A stretch of 64,000 nucleotides of DNA from Flavobacterium pectinovorum (GCF_006438875.1 NZ_RCZH01000012.1:141721-205720); one strand, 5' to 3'. Positions 25,165 to 32,966 are shown, counted from the stretch's first letter. A program made the numbers and translations. Notes: a model not told the origin generated them from the letters alone.

Positions 25165-26064
25165 TTATAGCATACTAATTGTTTCGTCCATAGTGTCGAA
25201 AATGCGAATTCTTTCCGGTAAATTTTTCTGTTCAATGTATTCTGTCATGTTGCCCATAAGCCAGATTTCATTGTTTTGCTGAAGTAATTTTTGTCCCATT
25301 GATTTCACATATTGATTGATTACACTGCGATCTGGCTGAACGGTCATGAAAGATACAAATGTGATGTTCTCAAAATGTCTGGTTAAATCCTGCAGGTTTT
25401 CGATTGGCATACTTTCACCTAAATAAATGGCTTTGTAACCTTTAGACAAAATTTCATATTGAAGGTATAGCAAACCTATTTTGTGAATTTCGTTTAATGG
25501 TAAAGAGAGTACAAAAATCCGATCAGTTTTTGTTGGTTTTTGAATTTGAAGACTTTCTGTGTAAATTAATATTTTTTGTTTAATCAAATGACTCATAAAG
25601 TGTTCATTTGCCGGAGTTATGGTTTCGGATTGCCATAATAATCCTAATTCTTTTAATAAAGGCAGAAAATGATCTTTGAAAACTTCTTTGAAGCTTTTTT
25701 CAGAAATTAACCAATCAAAAGTAGTAAAGAACAATTCCTGATCAAAATTCATCATAGCCATTTTGAATGATGTGATGGCGTAGTTTTGAGAATTTTTCTT
25801 CGAAATGATTTCACGCACTAATTGCGGAATCTTTTCTTCAGGATACGTAGCGATTTTAGAAATTTTATAACCGTATTCGTGTAACAATGTAATGTTTAAA
25901 AGCTTCTGTAAATTTTGTAAATTATAAAGTCTAATATTAGTGTCCGTTCGCATTGGTTCTAAGATGTTATATCTTTTCTCCCAGATGCGAATAGTATGTG
26001 CTTTTATTCCAGATAAGTTTTCAAGATCTTTTATACTAAAGACTGTTCTTATGTTGTTCACCAT
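25165..26064 (-). CDS. CarH/LitR-like MerR regulator with B12-binding domain
   Basis: A 299-residue regulator: MerR helix-turn-helix at about 8-75 (IKDLENLSGIKAHTIRIWEKR), then a helical and a Rossmann cobalamin-binding domain. The CarH photoreceptor motif W-x9-E-H is present (Trp 144, Glu 154, His 155). The cobalamin-ligand motif appears as E-x-H-x-x-G (His 194), with Glu in place of the usual Asp. In CarH, adenosylcobalamin keeps a dark tetramer on DNA and light breaks it. It lies just upstream of crtI on the same strand, so it probably represses the crt genes in the dark. Light dependence is inferred. Confidence 0.85.
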   Translation of the reverse strand: MVNNIRTVFSIKDLENLSGIKAHTIRIWEKRYNILEPMRTDTNIRLYNLQNLQKLLNITLLHEYGYKISKIATYPEEKIPQLVREIISKKNSQNYAITSFKMAMMNFDQELFFTTFDWLISEKSFKEVFKDHFLPLLKELGLLWQSETITPANEHFMSHLIKQKILIYTESLQIQKPTKTDRIFVLSLPLNEIHKIGLLYLQYEILSKGYKAIYLGESMPIENLQDLTRHFENITFVSFMTVQPDRSVINQYVKSMGQKLLQQNNEIWLMGNMTEYIEQKNLPERIRIFDTMDETISML

Positions 26065-26083
26065 TATAATGCTATTTGATAAA

Positions 26084-26091
26084 CAAAAATA
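26084..26091 (-). promoter_or_regulatory. -7 box TATTTTTG of the CarH-like gene
   Basis: A perfect TAnnTTTG, 19 nt upstream of the ATG at 26064. The adjoining palindrome-like TTTGTTTATCAAATA resembles the crtI operator candidate, suggesting autoregulation. Confidence 0.5.
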
Positions 26092-26139
26092 GAATAAAAT
26101 CTGAAAAAATCTTTAAAACTTGATTAAAATGATGGATTA

Positions 26140-27099
26140 TTAGAGGTTTACTATCTCATACTGGTTTAGTTTGTCTAAATGTAGAATGGTTTTGGAGTTG
26201 TCTTTACTTCTGTTGTACATGGTTTCGAATTTTGCACCATATATTATTTCATCAAAAGTATAAGACGTTCTTGCTGCAACTGTATTACTGAACATGTCAT
26301 CAAAGGTGGTGATGAAAACCAATATTTCGCCATGGATATTTTTAAAATCTTCTTCGGTGAAATTGTAAAGTGGACTATTTTCTGTTATTGGATGTACTAA
26401 TGTCCAACTTAATGAAAGGGCGTTTATTCGATCCAATTCCAAGTCTAAAGAGTAGAATTTATTTGTTTTTTCGCCATTTTCTTCGAAACTCATTCCTAAA
26501 GTAACTTTGGCTTTTGCATCTGTAAAATTGGTGTTTTTAAAAGGGACAAGACGAATCATTAATCCTTTGTTTTTTCCATAAGGAGAAATTAAGGCATGAT
26601 GCGAAAATTTTAAAAATGCTGTTGGTCTGCTAAATCTTCCAAAGAATAAACCTGTTGCAATGGCAAAACTTAATAAACCAATTAAAGCTTCTGCAGCAGA
26701 AAGTGCACTTGTTAAGAACCCTGTTGGGCTAATATGTCCGTACCCAACGGTAGTAAAAGTTTGCGCACTAAAAAAATAAGCTTGTCCAAATTGCGTCAAA
26801 ACACTTTGTGATTGCGCAATTCCATCAAGATGTTGGATTCCTATTGCGTAATAGAGAATTGCAAAAACAAAGTTGATTGCAATATAAAAGGTAAACAAAA
26901 TCATCATGAATTTCCAGTTTGGCATTTCGATCATGGTATGATACCAGCTAATACGATGAAGTAAATTCATGCCATTTTTTTCGATATTTGGAGTTCCGTT
27001 TTTGTTTACAAATCGTCCTCCGTAACTACTGGCATTGGTTCCAAAACCTGAATTTTTATCAGTTTCGACGTGGTGGTTTATTTTTTTTAGAAGGGCCAT
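26140..27099 (-). CDS. Inward-rectifier (Kir-type) potassium channel
   Basis: A 319-residue channel subunit with two membrane helices (FTFYIAINFVFAILYYAIG and LSAAEALIGLLSFAIATGLFFGR) around a pore loop carrying the K+ selectivity filter TVGYG (QTFTTVGYGHISPTG). The rest is the cytoplasmic immunoglobulin-like domain of KirBac proteins. It would form a homotetramer in the inner membrane. It is probably transcribed on its own from the box at 27119-27126. Confidence 0.92.
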   Translation of the reverse strand: MALLKKINHHVETDKNSGFGTNASSYGGRFVNKNGTPNIEKNGMNLLHRISWYHTMIEMPNWKFMMILFTFYIAINFVFAILYYAIGIQHLDGIAQSQSVLTQFGQAYFFSAQTFTTVGYGHISPTGFLTSALSAAEALIGLLSFAIATGLFFGRFSRPTAFLKFSHHALISPYGKNKGLMIRLVPFKNTNFTDAKAKVTLGMSFEENGEKTNKFYSLDLELDRINALSLSWTLVHPITENSPLYNFTEEDFKNIHGEILVFITTFDDMFSNTVAARTSYTFDEIIYGAKFETMYNRSKDNSKTILHLDKLNQYEIVNL

Positions 27100-27118
27100 T
27101 GTGGTTTGGTTTAAAGAG

Positions 27119-27126
27119 CAAATGTA
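27119..27126 (-). promoter_or_regulatory. -7 box TACATTTG of the Kir channel gene
   Basis: A perfect TAnnTTTG on the minus strand, 19 nt before the ATG at 27099. No clear -33 TTG. Confidence 0.5.
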
Positions 27127-27165
27127 AGGATATCTTTAATATGAAATTAAAATCTTGCTGTAATG

Positions 27166-27206
27166 AAAAAAGCAGTCTGTAAATATGTTTTACAGACTGC
27201 TTTTTG
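27166..27206 (-). terminator. Intrinsic terminator after the TPR gene
   Basis: AAAAAGCAGTCTGTAAA pairs with TTTACAGACTGCTTTTT around a 4-5 nt loop. It ends transcription of the TPR gene just before the channel promoter. Confidence 0.88.
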
Positions 27207-27232
27207 TGGTAATGTTTAAAATAAGTTTGTTT

Positions 27233-27733
27233 TTATCTACAAAAAGTAGCTTTGTTTTTGATAGCACTTTGGCTTCCCAATTCGATTGCTTTTGAGAAAT
27301 CTTTACAGGCATTCTTTTTGTCTCCCATTTTATTGTAAGCTAAACCTCTTAAATTGTAGGCAATATAATCTTTTGGATTTAAACCAAGAGAAGAGGTACA
27401 GTCAGAAACAGTTTCCTTGAAGTTTAATAATTTGTAATTTACGTTTGCTCTGCCTGTAAAAGCATCGGCGTTCATGTCATCCAATTCGATTGTTTTGCTA
27501 AAATCGGCCAAGGCTCCTTTTAAGTCGTTGAGTTTGAATTTTGCAACACCACGGTTTTGATAAGCTTCAACAAAATGAGAATTCATGCCAATGGCTTTTG
27601 TGTAATCTGTAATAGCGCCTTTTGTGTTTCCGGATTCGGCTTTTTTCATGGCTTTGTCAAAATAGCCTGTTGCAGATTGTGCCCATGTAGAGCAAGTAAT
27701 CATAATAAATAATAAGGGTAATAATTTTTTCAT
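27233..27733 (-). CDS. Exported TPR protein
   Basis: A 166-residue protein with a signal peptide (MKKLLPLLFIMITCSTWAQ) and about three to four tetratricopeptide repeats, for example AITDYTKAIGMNSHFVEAYQ, ALADFSKTIELDDMNADAF and KNACKDFSKAIEL. Such small periplasmic TPR proteins act as protein-binding scaffolds; the partner is unknown. The 380-nt gap upstream holds no clear gene. Confidence 0.82.
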   Translation of the reverse strand: MKKLLPLLFIMITCSTWAQSATGYFDKAMKKAESGNTKGAITDYTKAIGMNSHFVEAYQNRGVAKFKLNDLKGALADFSKTIELDDMNADAFTGRANVNYKLLNFKETVSDCTSSLGLNPKDYIAYNLRGLAYNKMGDKKNACKDFSKAIELGSQSAIKNKATFCR

Positions 27734-28112
27734 AAACCAATTTGGGATTAGGTTAGTAGGTTAATTAATTCTAAAAACGAATTTAAGAAAGATTTATTTT
27801 GTAAGAGAAATTTTCTTGTAAAATAATCGTAATTATTTTTATGCAGCGTTCTGGTGTAGTTGTATGAATGGTTTCTTTGGGTAACCTGTTGTTATTTTTC
27901 TAGATCTTGATTAAGTTCGAATGTTGAATTTTGTGTTGTTAAATTATTTCGATAGTAATGCAAATGTCTTTTCAGGAAAAGTGAGGTTTAATAAATCAAT
28001 TTCTTCCGAATAAAATTAGTTTATATTAGTAAACACATGAAGGGACATGAAGATGTCGTGAGATCGTCGTTACAATAATATGTTTTTTAGAATAAAATAA
28101 ATTTTATTAATT

Positions 28113-28273
28113 ATGAATTCTATTGGAAAAAGAATAAGTGAGACAAGAAGTTAAAAGGTTTTACTCGGGAAGAACTTGCAGAATTATCAAAAGTGAATTT
28201 GCGAACAATTCAAAGAATTGAAAACAATAAAAATGGTGTTTACTCTATTGAGATGTTTTTTTTTTTTTTTTTA
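28113..28273 (+). pseudogene. Xre-family helix-turn-helix remnant
   Basis: The start MNSIGKRISETR is followed by a stop after a one-base deletion. In the next frame the protein resumes as KGFTREELAELSKVNLRTIQ and RIENNKNG, a clear HTH_3 domain. It ends in a run of 16 Ts, and nothing of the usual second half remains. Both the deletion and the truncation indicate decay. Functional relatives in flavobacteria use the start M-N-x-I-G-x-R-I with K-L-K-G-F-T-Q-E-E-L. Confidence 0.7.
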
Positions 28274-28290
28274 ATCGAAGAAATAGAAAA

Positions 28291-28324
28291 AAAGCCTGTA
28301 AAGTTATTTTTTACAGGATTTTTG
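28291..28324. terminator. Hairpin after the Xre remnant
   Basis: CCTGTAAA (28295-28302) pairs with TTTACAGG (28310-28317), followed by ATTTTTGATT; an A-run precedes it. It sits between the remnant and the convergent acyltransferase gene and could serve either. Confidence 0.6.
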
Positions 28325-28352
28325 ATTATGGTGTTAAATAGACTTGAATCGC

Positions 28353-29171
28353 CTAATTATGCAATTGATTTTTGAGAGCATACAGCTTGCTTCTAAGATT
28401 TTTTAACATTAGAGGATCGGCAACTTTGCCTTTAACCCTGGTTAAAAAAATGGCTTCTCCAATAGTCATCTTTAGAGCATGTCCTTGTTTATTAAAAAGT
28501 TCCGAAATCAGTTTTGAAGTCTGCAACATCGGATGAATTGATTTTAACATACTGAAGAAAAAACCATTATTTCCGTGAAAATATATAGGTAGAATAGGAA
28601 CGTCTGCTTTACAGATAATTTTACCTACCACGGGATGCCACTCCGGATCTGTGATTTCACTTGTCTTAAAATTATAAGATGAAACTTCTCCAGCGGGAAA
28701 TATTGCAACAGGAATTCCTTCTGACAAAGCTTTTAGCGTCATTTTTAATCCAGTGATACTTGCAGAATTTTGTACATTTTCAAATGGATTTACCGCAATA
28801 ATGCATTTTTCAAGATTTGGAATTTCCTTTAATAAAAAATTCCCCATATACATTGTATCAGGACGTATTTTTGCGATTGTGCTTAATAAAGCTAATGATT
28901 CGATACCTCCATACGGATGATTTGCAATAACGATAAAAGCTCCTTCACGAGGAATATTTAGTAATTCGGCAGCATCAAATTGGACTTCTACGCCAATTTT
29001 CGTTAATACATAATTAGCAAAATCTGCACCCTCAAGATTACCTGCTTCTTTTACAATAGTATTTAAATTGTCAATTTTCATCACTTTCATTAAATAAGAG
29101 GATAATCCCGGGATAGGAATTTTAGAAAGGCCAGAAGCTTCGGAAAACTTTTCTTTGGATATCAATGTCAT
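28353..29171 (-). CDS. Lysophospholipid (1-acylglycerol-3-phosphate-type) acyltransferase
   Basis: A 272-residue membrane-associated acyltransferase. The catalytic motif is NHPYGGIESL (the HX4D-type box with the Asp replaced by Glu), and the acceptor-binding motif is FPAGEVSSYNF. Many flavobacterial relatives are, as I recall, about 600 residues with a second acyltransferase-like half; this one stops after the first. That may be the natural short form or a truncation next to the decayed Xre gene. No operon partner is evident. Confidence 0.8.
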   Translation of the reverse strand: MTLISKEKFSEASGLSKIPIPGLSSYLMKVMKIDNLNTIVKEAGNLEGADFANYVLTKIGVEVQFDAAELLNIPREGAFIVIANHPYGGIESLALLSTIAKIRPDTMYMGNFLLKEIPNLEKCIIAVNPFENVQNSASITGLKMTLKALSEGIPVAIFPAGEVSSYNFKTSEITDPEWHPVVGKIICKADVPILPIYFHGNNGFFFSMLKSIHPMLQTSKLISELFNKQGHALKMTIGEAIFLTRVKGKVADPLMLKNLRSKLYALKNQLHN

Positions 29172-29435
29172 ATATTATAGGGCATTAGAGTTGAATGCGA
29201 AAACTAATAAAAAACCTAAAAGGAATAGAACTAGCAAAAGGTTAATATTAATTCGTGAAATTTTGTTTTTATAATTTTATGACTTGAAACATGGATTTGG
29301 AGTTATGAAAAGGAAAGATGGTTAATCATTTGCATATTCTTTATCGCAATCGTGGGTAAAGATACTCGATTTTATATGTGAACATTGAATATACAGATAA
29401 AACAATGTTAAAGAAGACGGATATTTGAGTGTCTC

Positions 29436-29474
29436 CTTCTCAAGATGGCAGATCTATTGTTTCTCCATTTGGCT
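29436..29474 (-). pseudogene. tRNA-Leu fragment (5' half)
   Basis: The sequence CTCAAGATGGCAGATC...GTTTCTCCATTTGGC matches, with several substitutions, the 5' half and anticodon arm of the intact tRNA-Leu at 32599-32681; the 3' half is missing. The flank up to tRNA-Lys also matches, so it is part of a duplicated tRNA locus. Confidence 0.75.
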
Positions 29475-29481
29475 TAAAATG

Positions 29482-29518
29482 AAAAAAGGTCAGATAAATT
29501 AATATCTGACCTTTTTTT
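29482..29518 (-). terminator. Terminator of the upstream tRNA-Lys copy
   Basis: GGTCAGATA (29488-29496) pairs perfectly with TATCTGACC (29503-29511), flanked by A and T runs on both sides. A related stem lies at 32689-32722. Confidence 0.8.
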
Positions 29519-29521
29519 TTG

Positions 29522-29594
29522 TGACCCGACTGGGGCTCGAACCCAGGACCCCATCATTAAAAGTGATGTGCTCTACCAACTGAGCTATCGAGTC
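29522..29594 (-). tRNA. tRNA-Lys (TTT), copy 1
   Basis: A 73-nt cloverleaf with acceptor GACTCGA/TCGGGTC (one G-T pair), D-arm GCTCAGTTGGTAGAGC, anticodon loop with TTT (CACTTTTAATG), and T-arm GGGTTCGAGCCC. No CCA is encoded. Identical to the copies at 32724-32796 and 32838-32910. Confidence 0.95.
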
Positions 29595-29616
29595 ATTCTT
29601 TTCTTGAACGCGGGTG

Positions 29617-29624
29617 CAAATATA
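29617..29624 (-). promoter_or_regulatory. -7 box TATATTTG of tRNA-Lys copy 1
   Basis: A perfect TAnnTTTG just upstream of the tRNA. The surrounding phrase GCGGGTGCAAATATAAG is nearly identical to that before tRNA-Lys copy 3 at 32928-32944, so the promoter was duplicated too. Confidence 0.65.
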
Positions 29625-29997
29625 AGAAGTTATTTTTTATATATCACTACCTTTTTTTAAGTTAATTTAATGTAAAAGGATTGTTTCGGATTAACGAATT
29701 GAAATAGAGGCAGAAACAAAAGGAAATAAAATGCTTTTTATGCGTTTTAACTTTTATTGATCTTAACGATATAAGGTTTCAGTCTTTCTTAGGCAGATTT
29801 GAAGATACTAATGAGTCAGTTGATTTTCTTTGTAGCCTAATTTTTTTTATAATTATAAGTTACCTGATAAACAATTTATCTTTTGAAAATAGTGATATAT
29901 TAGCTATACAAATAAACTAAGAATGGCGTAAACTTTCTTATTTAGTGAGATTGAAGTTGTAATATTGACATGTGTAAATAAATTAATTTACTGTTTT

Positions 29998-30906
29998 ATG
30001 AAAAGACAATACGGAATATATTTAGTTATTTTATTTTTTTTAATTAGTTGTAAAGAGAACTCAATTAATAAAGTGGATGTAAAAAAGACGAAAATTGTAA
30101 AAAGTACAACTGATGCAAATGCTAAACTTTTAAAAAATGAAAATGTAGAAAATAGATATATTAATAATATTACTGACATTTCAAAAGATTCAATTATTGC
30201 CTGTAAGTATTCTGTGTTAATGTATTCAACAAATGGCGCAAAAACATGGAAAAACATTGAAACATCATTTATATTTAAAGATATAACTTTTACTGATAAA
30301 AAAATTCTGGTAGGGATTGATAGTTGGATGGGAATTCACGAGGCGGATTATTCCCGAATATATATATCAAAAGATTTTGGAAATTCATGGGAAACAATAA
30401 CTTTTGATACCAAAAAGTTTTTTCCAATGGAAATAATTTCAAACCCAAAGGAGCAATTGTGTGTGCTAACATCTGAAAATAAAATTTACAAACTTCAAGG
30501 AACAGATTATAAGAAAGATTGGGTGTATGTAAAAACAAGACCAGAAACTGAATACACCAGAGATGTAATGGATTATCCGTATGGAGTAAATAGTGAAGGT
30601 GATAATTTGAAACTTTATAAAAAAAATAACAATAAAACTGACACATTAGCTTGTTTAGATTTGTGTAGTGAGGCTTGGGGGATAGTTCAGAAAGATAAAG
30701 TTGTGCATGTTTCAGGAGTTGGAATAGATAGAAAAACCGGTAAACGATATGGATATTATGGACAGTTAATTCATGATAAAACATTGAAACAATATAAACT
30801 TCCGGGTTTATATGCAAATATTAAAAAAACAAAATTTAATGTATATATAATATGTGAAAACGGATTGTATGTTGAAAAAAACGATAAAATCGAACAATTG
30901 TACTAA
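29998..30906 (+). CDS. Lipoprotein with BNR-type beta-propeller repeats
   Basis: A 302-residue protein starting MKRQYGIYLVILFFLISC, a lipoprotein signal with lipobox LISC. Two Asp-box motifs are visible, YSTNGAKTWKNIE and YISKDFGNSWETI, as in sialidase/Ycf48-type propellers. Catalytic sialidase residues were not identified, so binding rather than hydrolysis is likely. The frame extends 11 codons upstream to 29965, but the signal peptide fixes the start at 29998. It is the first gene of the 3-kb insert between the tRNA loci and is AT-rich like its neighbours there. Confidence 0.75.
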   Translation: MKRQYGIYLVILFFLISCKENSINKVDVKKTKIVKSTTDANAKLLKNENVENRYINNITDISKDSIIACKYSVLMYSTNGAKTWKNIETSFIFKDITFTDKKILVGIDSWMGIHEADYSRIYISKDFGNSWETITFDTKKFFPMEIISNPKEQLCVLTSENKIYKLQGTDYKKDWVYVKTRPETEYTRDVMDYPYGVNSEGDNLKLYKKNNNKTDTLACLDLCSEAWGIVQKDKVVHVSGVGIDRKTGKRYGYYGQLIHDKTLKQYKLPGLYANIKKTKFNVYIICENGLYVEKNDKIEQLY

Positions 30907-31000
30907 GGCTTATATCAAACAGGTAAGATGAATTTAATTATTTGTCTTTGTTTAAAAATGGGTATAATTAAATTTATAAAAGAGTTTGAAAAAGGTATAA

Positions 31001-31035
31001 AAAAAGCCTGAGAATCTAGATTCTCAGGCTTTTTC
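31001..31035. terminator. Perfect palindromic terminator
   Basis: AAAAAGCCTGAGAATC, TA, GATTCTCAGGCTTTTT: a 16-bp perfect stem with a 2-nt centre. The stem is almost the same as the one at 32552-32588 that follows tRNA-Leu on the minus strand. Confidence 0.85.
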
Positions 31036-31039
31036 TGCT

Positions 31040-31073
31040 TATGTGACCTTGACGGTACAGAATTCGAACCATT
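31040..31073 (-). pseudogene. Probable tRNA 3'-end fragment
   Basis: TGTGACCTTGACGG...ATTCGAACC has the layout of a tRNA 3' end on the minus strand (T-loop TTCGAAT followed by an acceptor-like stretch). It sits right next to a terminator copy, as the intact tRNA-Leu does. It is probably debris of a further tRNA duplication. Confidence 0.45.
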
Positions 31074-31116
31074 TATTGGAAGACTTAAAGATTTTAAATA
31101 ATGTGTAATCCCCGGT

Positions 31117-31401
31117 TTGATTATTTACGAAATAAAAGTCCTATTTTTGAAAAAAACGGAGAACTATAAAAGATACGGAACTAAATACAAAAACTATCTT
31201 GTAGTAAAACACTTTGATTATTCGGAGATAAAAAATCTTGACGAACAGCAACAGTATCAATTATTGAAAGCAAAAATACTCGAGGGCATAAACAATTATG
31301 ATGACTTAAAAAGAAAGCCAAAGGATTTTAATAAGGAGGTATTTTACAATATAATAGAAAACATATTGACTAACTATGAAAAACAAAAGAGCTGTCGCTA
31401 A
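31117..31401 (+). CDS. Small orphan protein, possibly N-terminally truncated
   Basis: A 94-residue frame with only a TTG start. The sequence KYKNYLVVKHFDYSEIKNLDEQQQYQLLKAKILEGI and DDLKRKPKDFNKEVFYNII reads as a real soluble protein. The style recalls small immunity-type proteins from polymorphic-toxin loci, but I could not place it in a family. The lack of an ATG and the neighbouring tRNA debris suggest a truncated gene. A short coding-like tail (GKLPYDYPHKYENGEVVLI, 31409-31501, no start) follows and may be another remnant. Confidence 0.4.
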   Translation: MIIYEIKVLFLKKTENYKRYGTKYKNYLVVKHFDYSEIKNLDEQQQYQLLKAKILEGINNYDDLKRKPKDFNKEVFYNIIENILTNYEKQKSCR

Positions 31402-31519
31402 CACATAGCACAACGATTTGAGCATTAGACTTAGTGGAAAGTTACCATACGACTATCCTCACAAGTATGAAAACGGAGAAGTTGTTTTAATTTTCGAATA
31501 ATTATAAGGATTTAAAAAT

Positions 31520-31876
31520 ATGATTGGTATAAAATACGATTCGGAATATTTTGAAGGAATAACAGCACCGTATATTGATTGGGTTGCAGGTGGAAACTTT
31601 GACGGATACTTGATACAAAAAAGTCTAATATTTAGAGAACTTGATAACAAGGTAGAATTACACTCGAAAGTTATTAACGCTAAAAGATATGATGGAAATG
31701 TTTCAGATACAGTATTGACAGGACATTACCTAGAAACTGAAAAAGAAACACTAAAGTTATCTTTTGCTGATTTTGAAATGCGAGGAAAAATATTGGGTGA
31801 TAACGAAGATATAATAGCATTCTCTGTTTGGGGCAAAACACTGAAGAAAAACGAAGTCTATAAAATAAATGAATAA
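31520..31876 (+). CDS. Small orphan protein of unknown function
   Basis: A 118-residue soluble protein opening MIGIKYDSEYFEGITAPYID. It has a beta-rich pattern (WVAGGNFDGYLIQKSLIFREL, ETLKLSFADFEMRGKIL) and no signal peptide. No family was recognised. It lies in the insert between the tRNA loci, between short palindromic spacers, in the same direction as its neighbours. An immunity-protein or effector-partner role is only a guess from context. Confidence 0.55.
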   Translation: MIGIKYDSEYFEGITAPYIDWVAGGNFDGYLIQKSLIFRELDNKVELHSKVINAKRYDGNVSDTVLTGHYLETEKETLKLSFADFEMRGKILGDNEDIIAFSVWGKTLKKNEVYKINE

Positions 31877-31880
31877 AAAA

Positions 31881-31928
31881 ACTGGCTACAACACACCAAA
31901 TCCGATATAGTATCGGAATGTTAGCACT
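31881..31928. repeat. Palindromic spacer between orphan genes
   Basis: CCGATA-TAG-TATCGG (31902-31916) forms the centre; GGCTA at 31884-31888 and GTTAGC at 31920-31925 form an outer partial inverted pair. It loosely resembles recombination-site folds of cassette arrays, but no strict attC core is present. Confidence 0.3.
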
Positions 31929-31940
31929 AATTTTATAAAG

Positions 31941-32369
31941 ATGAAAGGACATTTTATTGTAATAATTTCTCTGATTTTGTTTTCTTGTAATGGTCATCAA
32001 GTGAAAAATCAAAGCGCAATTGTAAACCCAAAAAATTTAAAAAACGAGAAAATGAAAAATTATGCTTATTTAAAAGATATGTATGCGGATTCATATTTTC
32101 CAAAATTTCTCGTTGACAAAGTGAAAACAATTCTTATTGAACTGTGCGTTGATATTGAAAAAAAATCGCCTAAAGATCTTGACGAACTTTATAAGTTAAC
32201 ACATACAGCAACTATAAAAATTAATGATTTACAAGACGAATTCTTTGAGCATAACAGCGAGATTGAGACTGTTGCTAGAGAATCGATTGGGGCAGACTTT
32301 GACTTTATATCTAAAGCATATGGATTCAATGCTGATGGAGAAGAACTTATTGCTCCTCGAGAATGGTAA
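31941..32369 (+). CDS. DUF5713-family protein with lipoprotein signal
   Basis: A 142-residue protein. The N-terminus is a lipoprotein signal (MKGHFIVIISLILFSC, lipobox LFSC). From about residue 38 it matches the DUF5713 family: MKNYAYLKDMYADSYFPKFL, then DELYKLTHTATIKINDLQDEF and SEIETVARESIGADF. Family members are usually cytosolic, as I recall, so the signal here may be an added or alternative N-terminus; an internal ATG at 32052 would give the plain form. Function is unknown. Confidence 0.7.
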   Translation: MKGHFIVIISLILFSCNGHQVKNQSAIVNPKNLKNEKMKNYAYLKDMYADSYFPKFLVDKVKTILIELCVDIEKKSPKDLDELYKLTHTATIKINDLQDEFFEHNSEIETVARESIGADFDFISKAYGFNADGEELIAPREW

Positions 32370-32551
32370 AAAACTAGTGCGAATAGCTAGTACAATGTAT
32401 TTGGGCAATAGGTTGCGAACCAAACCTTAACCTTATAGAATTTGAAACAGAATAATAAAACTTAACAAACTATGATGGAGTTCGAACCAAAATTTCCCGT
32501 AAATATAGACCTTTTAAAGGCTAGAAGAAAATATTGAAAATTTTCGAACCA

Positions 32552-32588
32552 CAAAAAAAGCCTGAGAATCTACATTCACAGGCTTTTA
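32552..32588 (-). terminator. Terminator of the tRNA-Lys-Lys-Leu operon
   Basis: AAAAGCCTGAGAATC pairs imperfectly with ATTCACAGGCTTTT. It lies 11 nt past the 3' end of tRNA-Leu on the minus strand. A perfect version of the same stem is at 31001-31035. Confidence 0.7.
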
Positions 32589-32598
32589 ACTTTTATTG

Positions 32599-32681
32599 TG
32601 ACCACGGTGGGATTTGAACCCACACGCCCTTACGAGCACCACCCCCTCAAGATGGCAAGTCTACCGTTTCTCCACGTGGCC
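32599..32681 (-). tRNA. tRNA-Leu (GAG)
   Basis: An 83-nt class II tRNA. Acceptor GGCCACG/CGTGGTC (one G-T pair), anticodon stem CCATC/GGTGG with loop TTGAGGG (anticodon GAG), long variable arm, and T-arm GTGGGTTCAAATCCCAC. No CCA is encoded. Confidence 0.93.
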
Positions 32682-32688
32682 CAAAATA

Positions 32689-32722
32689 AAAAAAGGTCAA
32701 GTAAATTAATACTCGACCTTTT
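32689..32722 (-). other. Stem between tRNA-Leu and tRNA-Lys copy 2
   Basis: GGTC-A-AGTA pairs with TACT-C-GACC (one mismatch), with A and T runs outside. It is homologous to the terminator at 29482-29518 but weaker; since tRNA-Leu lies beyond it, it may act as a processing site or attenuator. Confidence 0.5.
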
Positions 32723-32723
32723 G

Positions 32724-32796
32724 TGACCCGACTGGGGCTCGAACCCAGGACCCCATCATTAAAAGTGATGTGCTCTACCAACTGAGCTATCGAGTC
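32724..32796 (-). tRNA. tRNA-Lys (TTT), copy 2
   Basis: Same 73-nt sequence as copies 1 and 3, with anticodon TTT and acceptor GACTCGA/TCGGGTC. It is the middle gene of a three-tRNA minus-strand operon. Confidence 0.95.
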
Positions 32797-32837
32797 ATTG
32801 CGATCAAGGAAAGTATTTTGTTAAATCACAAATTTTG

Positions 32838-32910
32838 TGACCCGACTGGGGCTCGAACCCAGGACCCCATCATTAAAAGTGATGTGCTCTACCAACTGAG
32901 CTATCGAGTC
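32838..32910 (-). tRNA. tRNA-Lys (TTT), copy 3
   Basis: Same 73-nt sequence as copies 1 and 2. It is the promoter-proximal tRNA of the operon. Confidence 0.95.
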
Positions 32911-32934
32911 ATATTCTTTCCTTGAATGCGGGTG

Positions 32935-32966
32935 CAAATATAAGGAGTTATTTTTGATATTTGCAA
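32935..32966 (-). promoter_or_regulatory. Promoter of the tRNA operon
   Basis: -7 box TATATTTG (32935-32942) and TTG (minus strand, 32964-32966) 21 nt upstream fit the flavobacterial TTG-N17-23-TAnnTTTG form. It faces away from the aroK promoter next to it. Confidence 0.75.

Noticed and set aside
28193..28375. 60-residue frame with a poly-Phe run
   Set aside because: It is only the second half of the broken Xre gene continued through the T tract.
30290..30817. 175-residue minus-strand frame
   Set aside because: Antisense to the propeller lipoprotein gene; Asp boxes and signal peptide support the plus strand.
31881..31928. Integron attC site
   Set aside because: The outer sequences do not satisfy the RYYYAAC/GTTRRRY core pair and no integron integrase is present; kept only as a weak palindromic spacer.
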